DNA from: Streptomyces griseosporeus
GTDB taxonomy: Bacteria; Actinomycetota; Actinomycetes; Streptomycetales; Streptomycetaceae
DNA length: 64,000 bases
Direction of reading: 5' to 3'
NCBI RefSeq assembly: GCF_014656055.1
Contig: NZ_BNBR01000001.1
Coordinates: 1,550,001-1,614,000, forward strand
Shown here: piece by piece, positions 1 to 8,398 of the stretch
Numbering within the stretch: the stretch's first letter is position 1
Layout: each line of letters starts with the position of its first letter
Translations under genes and position numbers: made by a program
The notes under the pieces: generated by a model
The model's database searches: none
Seen by the model: the letters and a program-made list of their open reading frames with translations, nothing else
Told to the model about the DNA's origin: nothing

Positions 1-275
1 CGACCGAGAAGACGATCACCACGCCGGACGGGTTCCTCGCGGCGCTGGAGGACGTGCGGCGGCTCGGCTACGCCGTCGACGACAACGAGCAGGAGATCGG
101 CGTGCGCTGCCTCGCGGTGTCGGTGCCGGACTCCCCCACCGCGGCGGCCATCTCCATCTCCGGCCCGGCGGGCCGTGTCACGGAGGCCGCGACGGACAAG
201 ATCATCCCGGTGCTCCAGCAGGTCGCCCTCGAACTCTCCGAGGCGCTGGCCAGCTCGGGCAACAACGGCGGCTGA
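1..275 (+). CDS. IclR-family transcriptional regulator, C-terminal part (5' end outside window)
   Basis: The reading frame is open from the left edge (first whole codon at base 3) to TGA at 273-275 and gives about 90 residues. The sequence has the look of the end of an IclR effector-binding domain: GFLAALEDVRRLGYAVDDNE, then EIGVRCLAVSV, AAISISGPAGRV and a final helix. In this family that domain binds a small metabolite and controls DNA binding by an N-terminal HTH that lies outside the window. Its closeness to malate synthase, and TTCC-N7-GGAA sites at aceB, hyi and gcl, suggest it is the allantoin/glyoxylate regulator (AllR type). The family call is firm; the ligand is inferred. Confidence 0.85.
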   Translation, partial: TEKTITTPDGFLAALEDVRRLGYAVDDNEQEIGVRCLAVSVPDSPTAAAISISGPAGRVTEAATDKIIPVLQQVALELSEALASSGNNGG

Positions 276-289
276 GCGCACCCGCGCGG

Positions 290-570
290 GGCGGCCGAGG
301 GGACGCTCCCCGGACTCGGCCGAGCGCCCCGCCCGACGCGGCCGAGAGGACACTCCCCGAACGCGGCTGAGCACACCGCCCCAGCACGGCTGAGCGCACC
401 TCCCGAACGCGGCTGACCTCACCGACCCGAGCACGAACGCGGCTCACCCTCACCGATCCGAGCACGACTGCGGGGGCCCTCCCCGAACGCGGCCGAGCAC
501 ACCGCCCGACGCGGCCGAGCGCATCGCGCCAGACGCGGCTGAGCGCGCTTGCCGAACCCGGTTCAGCGCA
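290..570. repeat. Degenerate tandem repeat, about 11 copies, 22-25 bp period
   Basis: An eight-base core, CGGCCGAG or CGGCTGAG with small variants, recurs at 292, 317, 339, 364, 387, 410, 440, 490, 512, 536 and 559. Most intervals are 22-25 bp; one is 30 and one is 50, where a copy has decayed. The core is usually preceded by GAACG or GACG and followed by CGCACC or CACACCGCCC. The array fills the gap between the IclR gene and the DUF5955-like gene. I see no convincing gene in it: the open frames crossing it are antisense artefacts. Spacing is too irregular, and unit divergence too high, for CRISPR. Confidence 0.75.
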
Positions 571-638
571 CCGCCCGGCCGCCGCAATCCCAGGCGGTGC
601 GCACGGCGTCACGCACCCGCCCGCCTGCCGGGCAGGTG

Positions 639-953
639 TCAGCGGGGCGGCTCTCCGAACAGGTCCACCGCCGCGCGGACCTCCCGCACGCCCCGGGCCA
701 GGGCGCTCACCGAGCCTATGGCGCCCGCGATCAGGAGCAGGGAGCGGCGCAGGTGGCGCAGTTCCGGGGCGCCGCCGGCGGCCATGGCGTCCAGGGCGGC
801 CAGTTCCTCCTCGGCGATCCCCCGGTCCCGGAACTCGGCGGGGTAAGCGGCGAGTTCCCGGCGCAGCCGGGACACGGCGGAGCGCAGCTCCGTCACCCGC
901 GGATCCTCGTCCCTGCCGGTCACCGGCCTCTGCCTCTGCTCGACGCTCCGCAC
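639..953 (-). CDS. DUF5955-like small protein
   Basis: A 104-residue protein starting at a GTG (953-951), preceded by GAGGGGGAGGG, a strong ribosome site about six bases away. An in-frame GTG at 923 is a weaker alternative. The middle is a charged helical stretch (RVTELRSAVSRLRRELAAYP) that ends in a short hydrophobic helix (LLLIAGAIGSVSALARGV). It resembles the small actinobacterial DUF5955 family, which has no known function. There is no signal peptide. It is divergent from the MobA-like gene and ends beside the degenerate repeat. The family assignment is from memory. Confidence 0.6.
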   Translation of the reverse strand: MRSVEQRQRPVTGRDEDPRVTELRSAVSRLRRELAAYPAEFRDRGIAEEELAALDAMAAGGAPELRHLRRSLLLIAGAIGSVSALARGVREVRAAVDLFGEPPR

Positions 954-1143
954 CAAAGCCCTCCCCCTCGCACGTCGTTGTGCACGCCCCGGCCCCGGGC
1001 GGCCACGAATCGCCCGGGCGGTGCGGGCGCCCAGTAAACGCCACCCCGGCCCGCGCGCGCCAGTCCGGTGCGTGAGGGAATTGCTGCGCAGGGTGACGAG
1101 GGGACGCCGCCCCGGACCGGCTCGTGTGCGGTATGCAGGGGGG

Positions 1144-1758
1144 ATGACGACACAGGAGACACCGCGCGAGCCGGACGCGGTCGCCGGGCTGGTGCTGGCC
1201 GCGGGCGGCGGACGGCGGCTCGGCGGGCGCCCCAAGGCCCTGCTGACCCACCGGGGACGGCCGCTCGTGGAGCACGCCGTCGCCGTGCTGCGCGCCGCGG
1301 GGTGCACGCGCGTGCACGTGGTCCTGGGGGCCGCCGCAGACGCCGTACGGGAGCGGGCCCGGCTCGACGACTGCGTACTCGTCGACAACCCGGACTGGGC
1401 GCAGGGCATGGGCGGCTCGCTGCGCGCGGGGCTGGACTCGCTCGCCGGCACCGGCGCCCGGGCGGCGCTGGTCTCGCTCGTCGACCAGCCCGGTATCGGC
1501 CCCGAGGCGGTCGCACGCGTGCGTGCGGCGTACCGGGACGAGACCTCGCTCGCATCGGCCGCCTACGACGGCGTACGCGGGCATCCCGTGCTGTTCGGCG
1601 CCGCGCACTGGGCGGGCATCGCCGCGACTGCCACCGGCGACCAGGGGGCACGCGCCTATCTGAAGGCACACGCGGCGCGGATCACCCTCGTGGAGTGCGG
1701 GGACGTGGCGCAGGCCTACGACGTCGACACCGAAGCCGACCTGGGCCACCTTGAGTGA
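1144..1758 (+). CDS. MobA-like nucleotidyltransferase (NTP_transf_3)
   Basis: A 204-residue protein starting at ATG 1144, just after an AGGGGGG ribosome site. The N-terminus has the nucleotide-binding signature LVLAAGGGRRLGGRPKALL of the MobA/MocA/IspD superfamily, followed by VLVDNPDW and the metal-site region SLVDQPGIGPE. These enzymes transfer a nucleotidyl group from CTP or GTP to a small acceptor such as molybdopterin. The nearest characterised relatives (MocA-like) make molybdopterin cytosine dinucleotide, but no molybdenum hydroxylase subunits lie beside it here, so the acceptor is unknown. It reads toward aceB, 186 bp upstream of it. Confidence 0.85.
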   Translation: MTTQETPREPDAVAGLVLAAGGGRRLGGRPKALLTHRGRPLVEHAVAVLRAAGCTRVHVVLGAAADAVRERARLDDCVLVDNPDWAQGMGGSLRAGLDSLAGTGARAALVSLVDQPGIGPEAVARVRAAYRDETSLASAAYDGVRGHPVLFGAAHWAGIAATATGDQGARAYLKAHAARITLVECGDVAQAYDVDTEADLGHLE

Positions 1759-1806
1759 ACGGCGTGGCACGCGGCGCCACCTTGCCTCGACTCAGAGAAT
1801 CTCGAC

Positions 1807-1860
1807 ATCAACAAACCATTGAAGTTCCACGATGAGGAAACTACTATCCACTGCTCAGAA
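1807..1860 (+). promoter_or_regulatory. aceB promoter with two operator classes
   Basis: TTGAAG (1819-1824), 17 bases, then TACTAT (1842-1847) make a good -35/-10 pair. The 15-mer TTCCACGATGAGGAA (1825-1839), of the TTCC-N7-GGAA type seen at hyi and gcl, fills the spacer. A weaker partner, ATCCACTGCTCAGAA (1846-1860), lies 21 bp further on. The bases 1807-1822, ATCAACAAACCATTGA, match the 16-bp urate/catalase palindrome at 13 of 16 positions and overlap the -35 in the same register as at the catalase promoter. The ribosome site is GAAGGAAG near 1930. Confidence 0.6.
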
Positions 1861-1944
1861 GCACTCGACCGCACAGCGGGTGTTGAATCCTCCCTGTTCA
1901 TCCCCTTAGGCACCCGGTGCCACCGCTGAAGGAAGTGACAGCTC

Positions 1945-3570
1945 ATGTCCGCACCAGCGCCGTCCCCGCTGGCCATCGTCGACGCCGAGCCCCTGCCCCG
2001 GCAGGAGGAGGTCCTCACCGACGCGGCGCTCGCCTTCGTGGCGGAGCTGCACCGGCGGTTCACGCCGCGCCGTGACGAACTCCTCGCCCGCCGTGCCGAG
2101 CGACGCGCCGAGATCGCCCGCACCTCCACCCTCGACTTCCTCCCGGAGACCGCCGCGATCCGCGCGGACGACTCCTGGAAGGTGGCCCCGGCCCCCGCGG
2201 CGCTGAACGACCGCCGTGTCGAGATCACCGGCCCCACCGACCGCAAGATGACCATCAACGCCCTGAACTCGGGCGCGAAGGTCTGGCTCGCGGACTTCGA
2301 GGACGCCTCCGCCCCCACCTGGGAGAACGTCGTCACCGGTCAGCTCAACCTGATCGACGCCTACACCCGGAACATCGACTTCACCGACGAGCGCACGGGC
2401 AAGTCGTACGCCCTGCGCCCGGACGAGGAACTCGCCACCGTCGTGATGCGCCCGCGCGGCTGGCACCTGAACGAGCGGCACCTCGTGGACGCCGACGGCA
2501 CGCCCGTCCCCGGCGCCCTCGTCGACTTCGGCCTGTACTTCTTCCACAACGCCCAGCGGCTGCTGGACCTCGGCAAGGGCCCGTACTTCTACCTGCCGAA
2601 GACCGAGTCGCACCTGGAGGCCCGCCTCTGGAACGACGTGTTCGTCTTCGCGCAGGACCACGTCGGCATCCCGCAGGGCACCGTCCGCGCCACCGTCCTC
2701 ATCGAGACGATCACGGCCGCGTACGAGATGGAGGAGATCCTCTACGAGCTGCGCGACCACGCCGCCGGGCTGAACGCCGGCCGCTGGGACTACCTGTTCT
2801 CCATCGTGAAGAACTTCCGCGACGGCGGCGCCAGGTTCGTCCTGCCGGACCGCAACGCGGTCACGATGACCGCGCCGTTCATGCGGGCGTACACCGAACT
2901 CCTCGTGCGCACCTGCCACAAGCGCGGCGCGCACGCCATCGGCGGCATGGCGGCCTTCATCCCCTCCCGCAAGGACGCCGAGGTCAACAAGGTGGCCTTC
3001 GAGAAGGTCCGCGCCGACAAGGACCGCGAGGCGGCCGACGGATTCGACGGCTCCTGGGTCGCCCATCCCGACCTGGTGCCGATCGCCATGGAGTCCTTCG
3101 ACAAGGTCCTCGGCGACAAGCCGAACCAGAAGGACCGCCTGCGCGAGGACGTGGCCGTCAAGGCCGAGGACCTGATCGCCATCGACTCCCTCGACGCCAG
3201 GCCCACCTACGCCGGTCTCGTCAACGCCGTGCAGGTCGGCATCCGCTACATCGAGGCCTGGCTGCGCGGCCTCGGCGCGGTCGCCATCTTCAACCTCATG
3301 GAGGACGCGGCCACCGCCGAGATCTCCCGCTCCCAGATCTGGCAGTGGATCAACGCCGGTGTCGTCCTGGACAACGGCGAGCAGGTCACCGCCGAGCTGG
3401 CCCGCAAGGTCGCCGCGGAGGAACTGGCGAGCATCCGCGAGGAGATCGGCGAGGAGGCCTTCGCCGCCGGCAACTGGCAGCAGGCGCACGACCTGCTGCT
3501 GCAGGTCTCCCTGGACGAGGACTACGCCGACTTCCTCACGCTGCCGGCGTACGAGCAGCTGAAGGGCTGA
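1945..3570 (+). CDS. aceB: Malate synthase A
   Basis: A 541-residue protein of normal malate synthase A length. It condenses glyoxylate with acetyl-CoA to malate. Family landmarks are visible: [20 protein letters not shown] followed by [12 protein letters not shown], then [16 protein letters not shown] and [20 protein letters not shown] (the glyoxylate/Mg acid cluster), [11 protein letters not shown], and [15 protein letters not shown] near the C-terminus. The ATG at 1945 follows a GAAGGAAG site. In this setting it probably serves glyoxylate made from allantoin breakdown as well as the glyoxylate shunt, because its promoter shares operators with hyi and gcl at 34-41 kb. Confidence 0.97.
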   Translation: MSAPAPSPLAIVDAEPLPRQEEVLTDAALAFVAELHRRFTPRRDELLARRAERRAEIARTSTLDFLPETAAIRADDSWKVAPAPAALNDRRVEITGPTDRKMTINALNSGAKVWLADFEDASAPTWENVVTGQLNLIDAYTRNIDFTDERTGKSYALRPDEELATVVMRPRGWHLNERHLVDADGTPVPGALVDFGLYFFHNAQRLLDLGKGPYFYLPKTESHLEARLWNDVFVFAQDHVGIPQGTVRATVLIETITAAYEMEEILYELRDHAAGLNAGRWDYLFSIVKNFRDGGARFVLPDRNAVTMTAPFMRAYTELLVRTCHKRGAHAIGGMAAFIPSRKDAEVNKVAFEKVRADKDREAADGFDGSWVAHPDLVPIAMESFDKVLGDKPNQKDRLREDVAVKAEDLIAIDSLDARPTYAGLVNAVQVGIRYIEAWLRGLGAVAIFNLMEDAATAEISRSQIWQWINAGVVLDNGEQVTAELARKVAAEELASIREEIGEEAFAAGNWQQAHDLLLQVSLDEDYADFLTLPAYEQLKG

Positions 3571-3585
3571 GTCCCGGCCGCGACG

Positions 3586-3621
3586 CCGAGCGGCCCCGGG
3601 GGCGTCCCCGGGGCCGCTCGG
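3586..3621. terminator. Bidirectional hairpin terminator
   Basis: A perfect 16-bp stem (CCGAGCGGCCCCGGGG at 3586-3601 and its complement at 3606-3621) with a four-base loop lies between the convergent aceB and HipA-like genes. There is no T-tract, as is usual for Streptomyces terminators. Confidence 0.85.
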
Positions 3622-3626
3622 CCCGT

Positions 3627-4532
3627 TCAGCCCAGGTGTACCGACCAGTCCTGCCGCGCTGCCGGCTTGCCGTGCAGGTCGGGCACCCGCTTCAGCCAGT
3701 CCGGGCGGCCCGCCTGGGTGCGCGCCGCCCGCCGGGCCTCGTCCGCCGCCAGCTCCTCCCGGCTGGGGAAGTCGGTGGGCAGCCAGGTCCCGGAGTCCCG
3801 CACGCGCGCGTGCAAGTACGCCACATACGCCTCGCGCATCTCACCCGGGTTCGCGAACTCCGTCAGCCAGGCGTCCGGGACCTCGGCGACGATCGCGCGC
3901 AGCAGCTCCTCGGTGACCTTCGGCGCCAGTTCGGCGTCGGCGGCGCGCACGTCGGGGCCGTAACGGCCGAGGGCGTGGTGCCGGAAGTCGTAGGCCTTGG
4001 CGGGGTCGGCGCCGTCCCAGCGGTGGTGGAAGACCAGGGCGGCCCCGTGGTCGATGAGCCACAGCCGTGGGGGCGCGACGCCGAGCGTGGGCCACACCAT
4101 CAGGTTGGAGCTGTGCACCGTGCGGTCCACGTTCGCGGTCAGCGCGTCCAGCCAGACGATCCGGCCGGCCTCCACCGGGTCCACGGGGAAGGCCTCGGCG
4201 ATCTCGGGTGTGAAGTCGACCGCGCCCGGCAGATGGTCCATCCCGAGGTTGACGCCCGCGCTCGCGGCGTGCAGCTCGCGCACCTCCTGGTGCGGCTCGT
4301 CGGCGGCGACCGCCGGGTCGAAGTGCACCAGCACCAGCTCGGGGAAGCGCAGCCCGAGCGCGCGGGCCAGCTCACCGACGATCACCTCGGCGACCAGCGC
4401 CTTGCGGCCCTGCGCGGAGCCGGTGAACTTCACGACGTAGGTGCCGTCGTCGTCGGCCTCGACGACCGCGGGCACGGACCCGCCCGACCTCAGGGGGGTC
4501 ACGTATCGAACAGCAGTCACGTCGCGCAGCAC
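3627..4532 (-). CDS. HipA-like kinase family protein
   Basis: A protein of about 301 residues. N-terminal DDDGTYVVKFTGSAQGRKAL fits a nucleotide-loop/lysine region. GRIVWLDALTANVDRTVHSS, followed by NLMVW, matches the HipA/PI3K-type catalytic loop (N-x-DR-x4-N). LWLIDHGAALVFHH supplies the metal-binding Asp. It lacks the N-terminal HipA_1 domain and there is no HipB antitoxin partner, so a persistence-toxin role is not supported. The substrate is unknown. The start is uncertain: GTG 4532 has no good ribosome site and GTG 4520 is equally possible. It lies 15 bp downstream of, and probably in an operon with, the NIS synthetase gene. Confidence 0.75.
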   Translation of the reverse strand: MLRDVTAVRYVTPLRSGGSVPAVVEADDDGTYVVKFTGSAQGRKALVAEVIVGELARALGLRFPELVLVHFDPAVAADEPHQEVRELHAASAGVNLGMDHLPGAVDFTPEIAEAFPVDPVEAGRIVWLDALTANVDRTVHSSNLMVWPTLGVAPPRLWLIDHGAALVFHHRWDGADPAKAYDFRHHALGRYGPDVRAADAELAPKVTEELLRAIVAEVPDAWLTEFANPGEMREAYVAYLHARVRDSGTWLPTDFPSREELAADEARRAARTQAGRPDWLKRVPDLHGKPAARQDWSVHLG

Positions 4533-4547
4533 ACCGGCCAGGGTAGA

Positions 4548-6695
4548 TCAGGGCGCGGCGAGCGGGTTGGGCAGCGGCCGGTAGCGGGCGTCGGCGCCGT
4601 CGGCGCCGGTCCAGCGCAGCAGCAGGTTGGTCTTGCCGGGCAGGGTGGGCGCGGCGAGCAGGGCGGCGGTCTCGGGCAGGTCGCGGCGGGCGAACGCACG
4701 GCGGGCGGCGGGCCACGGGTCGAGGCCGGGGTGATGTTCGGCGAGGGCCGCGGCGACCTCGGTGAGGTGGTTGACGACCAGGCAGTACACCAGCCGTTCC
4801 CACCCGGCGGCCCGGCCGACGTCCGGCAGCAGCTTCACGCCCTCCGCGTCCCGGAACAGCGCCTGCACGGGCGTACCGCCGGCGTCCACGGCGACCAGCG
4901 TGTTCTGCAGGTGCGCCTCCAGTACGACGCCGTGGTCGGCGTAGGCGGCCAGCGCCGGCGGGACGACGGCCGCGAGGTAGGCCTCCCACCAGGCGGCCGG
5001 GTCGGGGGCGGCGGCGAGCGGGTTGCCGGGGAAGCCCTCGACGAGGGCGGCGGCGAGCAGCGGGGTGGCGCCGGGCCGCAGATGGCCGCGCAGGCCGTCG
5101 CGGACCACGACGGCGAGTTCCTCGAAGGCGAAGCCGGCGGTGCGGTAGCCGCGGTCGCTCAGCCAGGCGGCGGGGCCGGGGGCGGCTGCGAGGGCGTGCC
5201 CGGCGGCCGCGTCGGTGCGGCGGAGCTTCAGCAGGTCGTGGCGCCACAGGCGGCGGATGTCGTTGGTGATGCGCACGTCGAGGCTGAACTTGACGAACAG
5301 GTCGGCCCCGGGGGCGTACACCGTGCGGATCGCGGCCGTCGGCCACACGTCGGCACCGGTCGTGCCGAGCCGGATCAGCCGGCCGTCCGCGAAGGCGTCC
5401 GCGAGGCCCGGCCCGGCCAGGTCGAGCTGCCAGGGGTGGGCGGGCAGCAGCCGGTAGCCGGGCGGGGCGGTGCCGAGGGCGTCCAGGGCGCCGGTGTCGC
5501 CCTCCTCGACGACGGTGTCCTCGCGCAGGCCGAGCAGCACGAGCGGGAAGCGGGCGTGCGCCTCCGGGGCGTACGGCAGCCAGCGGGCGGCCGGGCCGAT
5601 GCCGCGGAACTTGGGGGCCGGGTGGTGCGGGTGGCCGGTGAGCAGGGCCTGCTCGGACCGCACGTACGGGTCGGCGGGCGGGGTCGTGCGCGAGCGGGCG
5701 GCGAGCAGCGCGGCGACGGTGTCCCGTCCGGCGGTCATCTCGGCGGGCAGCTCGTCGTTGGCCAGGCCGGTGTGCCGGCGCAGCTCCTCGGCGACGAGGG
5801 CGACCAGGGCGGCGTGCCCGAGCGGACGCCAGCCGTCCCCGTCCCGCGTCTCGGGCTCCGCGGGCCGCCGCCCCCCGCGCACCCGCAGCAGCCGCCCGGT
5901 CGCCGGCAGCCGGTACACGTCCCGGCCGTCCTCGCCGCCCCACGGCTCGGCCACCTCGCGCAGGAGACAGTTCAGGAGGGGGCTGACGGCATGCGTCTCG
6001 GCGCGCGCGACGATGTCCCCGGACGGCGAGCCGGAAGCCGGCAGGCCGCCCGGGACCACGCCGTCGGACGGCCCGCTGACACCGGCCGCCGGGGCAGCGG
6101 CGCGGGATCCCTCGGCGGCGCCGTCAGGCAGCCGGGTCGCACCGGCCACCGGAGCAGCGGCGCGGGACCCCCCAGCAGCGCCGTCAGGCACCCGGGTCGC
6201 ACCGGCCGCAGGGGCAGCGGCGCGAGACGGCCCGCTGGCGCCCTCGGACGGCCCGCCGGCACCGAACGCCGGGGCAGCCGCGCGGGACCCCCCAGCAGCA
6301 CCGTCAGGCACCCCGGCCGCACCAGCCACCGAAGCAGCAGCGCGGGACCCCCCAGCGGCACCGTCAGGCAGCCCGGTCGCACCAGCCGCAGGGGCAGCGG
6401 CGCGGGAGCCCCCGGCAGCACCGTCAGGCAGCCCGCTGACACCGGCCACCGGAGCAGCAGCACGGGAGCCCCCCACGGCGTCGGCCTCCGTGCCGGATGG
6501 CCGGGCGGCGTGCGACGGTGCGGAGGCGGACCTGGCCCCGTGCGCCGGCGCGGCGGCGCCCGACGCAGCGTCCTGCGGGGCCGGCGCGGCGGACGTCGGT
6601 GGCCGGTGCCGGGACGGGGGCCGCCCGGCGGCTGCGGCATCATCGTGCGCGGCGTCGTCGCCGGCGGCCTGGGGCATGAGGTCCACGCGTTCCAC
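4548..6695 (-). CDS. IucA/IucC-family (NIS) siderophore synthetase with repeat-expanded N-terminus
   Basis: A 715-residue protein; the family is usually near 500-600. GTG 6695 follows AGGGA. The synthetase fold starts near residue 226 (GDIVARAETHAVSPLLNCLL). Its signatures are ALLTGHPHHPAPKFRG, LLPAHPWQ, FVKFSLDVRITNDIRR, VVLEAHLQNTLVAVD and FRDAEGVKLLP. NIS synthetases adenylate a carboxylate such as citrate and condense it with an amine or alcohol. Residues 72-211 are seven 20-residue Ala/Gly/Pro/Ser repeats encoded by a 60-bp minisatellite. No decarboxylase, N-hydroxylase or acetyltransferase lies nearby, so the siderophore cannot be named. It is divergent from a second NIS synthetase. Confidence 0.88.
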   Translation of the reverse strand: MERVDLMPQAAGDDAAHDDAAAAGRPPSRHRPPTSAAPAPQDAASGAAAPAHGARSASAPSHAARPSGTEADAVGGSRAAAPVAGVSGLPDGAAGGSRAAAPAAGATGLPDGAAGGSRAAASVAGAAGVPDGAAGGSRAAAPAFGAGGPSEGASGPSRAAAPAAGATRVPDGAAGGSRAAAPVAGATRLPDGAAEGSRAAAPAAGVSGPSDGVVPGGLPASGSPSGDIVARAETHAVSPLLNCLLREVAEPWGGEDGRDVYRLPATGRLLRVRGGRRPAEPETRDGDGWRPLGHAALVALVAEELRRHTGLANDELPAEMTAGRDTVAALLAARSRTTPPADPYVRSEQALLTGHPHHPAPKFRGIGPAARWLPYAPEAHARFPLVLLGLREDTVVEEGDTGALDALGTAPPGYRLLPAHPWQLDLAGPGLADAFADGRLIRLGTTGADVWPTAAIRTVYAPGADLFVKFSLDVRITNDIRRLWRHDLLKLRRTDAAAGHALAAAPGPAAWLSDRGYRTAGFAFEELAVVVRDGLRGHLRPGATPLLAAALVEGFPGNPLAAAPDPAAWWEAYLAAVVPPALAAYADHGVVLEAHLQNTLVAVDAGGTPVQALFRDAEGVKLLPDVGRAAGWERLVYCLVVNHLTEVAAALAEHHPGLDPWPAARRAFARRDLPETAALLAAPTLPGKTNLLLRWTGADGADARYRPLPNPLAAP
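6063..6482. repeat. 60-bp minisatellite, seven in-frame copies
   Basis: Seven consecutive 60-bp units encode 20-residue repeats of the type GGSRAAAPAAGATGLPDGAA within the N-terminus of the minus-strand NIS synthetase. The units differ at scattered sites but keep exact length, so the reading frame is preserved. The domain itself begins after the array. This is typical of replication-slippage expansion in a low-complexity linker. Confidence 0.9.
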
Positions 6696-6786
6696 TCGTT
6701 CCCTGTGGTCATGTCGGGCGGAGACGATCAGTATCGCCGCCGTTCCGCCCGCCCTGACGCCCTACTCGTACCCGAGGAGCCCGCCC
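6696..6786. promoter_or_regulatory. Divergent promoter region between the NIS synthetase genes
   Basis: The 91-bp region must hold both promoters. It contains an imperfect inverted repeat around GACGATCAGTATCGCC. I looked for the TTAGGTTAGGCTCACCTAA-type iron box expected of siderophore genes and did not find one. Confidence 0.4.
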
Positions 6787-8292
6787 GTGCACCGACCGCC
6801 CACCGCCGAGGACGAGGTCGCCGCCGACCTGGCCGCCGTACGGCCGGATCTGGTGCCGCGGTTCGCCGCGGAGCTGCCCGGCGCGCGGGCGGCCGTGCTC
6901 ACCCGGCTGTGGCGGGCGCTCGCGCACGAGCCGCTGCCCTGGGTCCGGCGCCGGGAGCGGACCGGGGACGGCCTCACGCTGTGGCTGGCCGACGGCCGCC
7001 GGCTGCACGGGCCGGCCGCCGACCCGTACGCGACCGCCGCGTACGTCACGGCCGTGGACCTGGACGGCACGCCGTACGACCGTCCGGAGCCGCTGATGAC
7101 CGCGCTCGCCGTGCCGCACGCGACCGGCTTCGCCGTCGAACTCGGCCACAGCACGGCCTCGTTGGCGCTGTCCCGGGCCGGGCAGCCGGCCCCCTCGGCG
7201 CAGTGGCCCGGCACCGACTGGGAGTGGGAGCAGCGGGTGGTGGACGGTCATCCGTATCACCCCAACTGCCGTTCCCGGCCGGGTTTCTCGGTGGCCGAGC
7301 AGCTGGCGTACGGCCCGGAGCACCGGCCCGTGGTGCGGCTCGGTCTGCTGCCGGTGCCGGAGCGGGAGTGCCTGGTGTCCGGCGCGTGGCCGGGCGGGCT
7401 GCGGGACGGGGACCGGCTGCTGCTGCCGGTGCACCCGTGGCAGGCGGCCCACGTGCTCAAGCGCGGCGGCGAGGCGACGCTCGACGCGCATCCGCTGATG
7501 TCCCTGCGCACCCTCGCGCTGCCCGGCGGACCGCATGTGAAGACCGCGCTGAGCGCCCGGCTGACGTCGTCGGTGCGGGACATCTCCGTGGGGTCGGTGC
7601 GTTCGGCGGCGGCCCTGTCGGCGTTCGGCGAGGAGCTGGCGGCCCGGACGGACGGGCTGCTGCACATGACCCGCACACTGGGCGCGGCCACCGCCCACTC
7701 CCCCGACCTGGCGGCGGTGCTGCGCGAGTCGCCGCAGGTGTACGCGGGGCCGGGCGAGCGGGTCGTCCCGGTGGCGGCGCTGCCCGGCACGGGCCTGCCC
7801 GGCTCCCCGGCCTGGCTCGCCGCCTTCGCGCGGCTGGCGCTCGGAGTGGGGGTGCGGCTGCTGGAGCTGGGCGTGGCCCTGGAGGCACACGGGCAGAACC
7901 TGCTGGTGGTGCTCTCCTCGCGGGGTGAGCCCGTACGGCTGGTCTACCGGGACCTCGCGGACATCCGGGTGAGCCCGGCCCGGCTGGACCGGCACGGCAT
8001 CGCGCTGCCGGAGCTGCCCGGGCGGATCCTCACCGACGACGTGACGGCCCTACGGCGCAAGCTGTTCGGCTCGCTCGTGGCGGGGGCCCTGGCGGCGACG
8101 GCCGGGGCGGGCCCGGCGCTGGCGGCGGCACTGGCGGCGGCCGTACCGGACCTGCCGGACTCCCCCGACCTCGCGGCACTGCGCGAGGAGCCGGTGCCGG
8201 CCAAGGCGTTGACGCTGATGCGGCTGACGCCCGGCCACGCCGGTGATCTGTGGACGGCGCTGCCGCGCCCCCCGGCCGTCGACACGATCTGA
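6787..8292 (+). CDS. IucA/IucC-family (NIS) siderophore synthetase
   Basis: A 501-residue protein. GTG 6787 is chosen because GAGGAG lies about eight bases upstream and because it precedes the family's N-terminal helices. Signatures: VVDGHPYHPNCRSRPGFS, LLLPVHPWQAAHVL, HVKTALSARLTSSVRDIS, VALEAHGQNLLVVL and LVYRDLADIRVS. It should carry out an ATP-dependent amide or ester condensation in siderophore assembly. It is divergent from the other NIS synthetase across 91 bp, so the two probably act on successive carboxylates of one scaffold. No IdeR/DmdR iron box is evident between them. Confidence 0.9.
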   Translation: MHRPPTAEDEVAADLAAVRPDLVPRFAAELPGARAAVLTRLWRALAHEPLPWVRRRERTGDGLTLWLADGRRLHGPAADPYATAAYVTAVDLDGTPYDRPEPLMTALAVPHATGFAVELGHSTASLALSRAGQPAPSAQWPGTDWEWEQRVVDGHPYHPNCRSRPGFSVAEQLAYGPEHRPVVRLGLLPVPERECLVSGAWPGGLRDGDRLLLPVHPWQAAHVLKRGGEATLDAHPLMSLRTLALPGGPHVKTALSARLTSSVRDISVGSVRSAAALSAFGEELAARTDGLLHMTRTLGAATAHSPDLAAVLRESPQVYAGPGERVVPVAALPGTGLPGSPAWLAAFARLALGVGVRLLELGVALEAHGQNLLVVLSSRGEPVRLVYRDLADIRVSPARLDRHGIALPELPGRILTDDVTALRRKLFGSLVAGALAATAGAGPALAAALAAAVPDLPDSPDLAALREEPVPAKALTLMRLTPGHAGDLWTALPRPPAVDTI

Positions 8293-8398
8293 CAGATCGT
8301 CACTTCGCTTGCGTAAAAGGCGGGTCGGGCGGCCTCGTTCACCCGTACGGTGTAACCACAGGGCGTTCGCCGGACGGGGAGAGGTTCGAGAGCAGCAG

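Noticed and set aside
290..570. Possible CRISPR array
   Set aside because: Units are too degenerate, spacing is 22-50 bp, there are no unique spacers between exact repeats and no cas genes in the window.
3627..4532. HipBA toxin-antitoxin module
   Set aside because: No HipB-like HTH gene adjoins it and the N-terminal HipA_1 domain is missing; it lies downstream of a metabolic gene.
6063..6482. Minisatellite considered as CRISPR or mobile-element repeat
   Set aside because: Contiguous 60-bp units with no spacers, in frame within a gene; slippage expansion explains it.
6696..6786. Iron box (IdeR/DmdR) between the NIS synthetase genes
   Set aside because: No stretch approaches the TTAGGTTAGGCTCACCTAA pattern; only a weak unrelated inverted repeat is present.
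3345..7928. Plus-strand open frame of about 1500 codons opposite the HipA-like and NIS genes
   Set aside because: It runs antisense to genes with clear motifs, and its Gly/Arg/Val-rich composition is that of a GC-rich non-coding frame.
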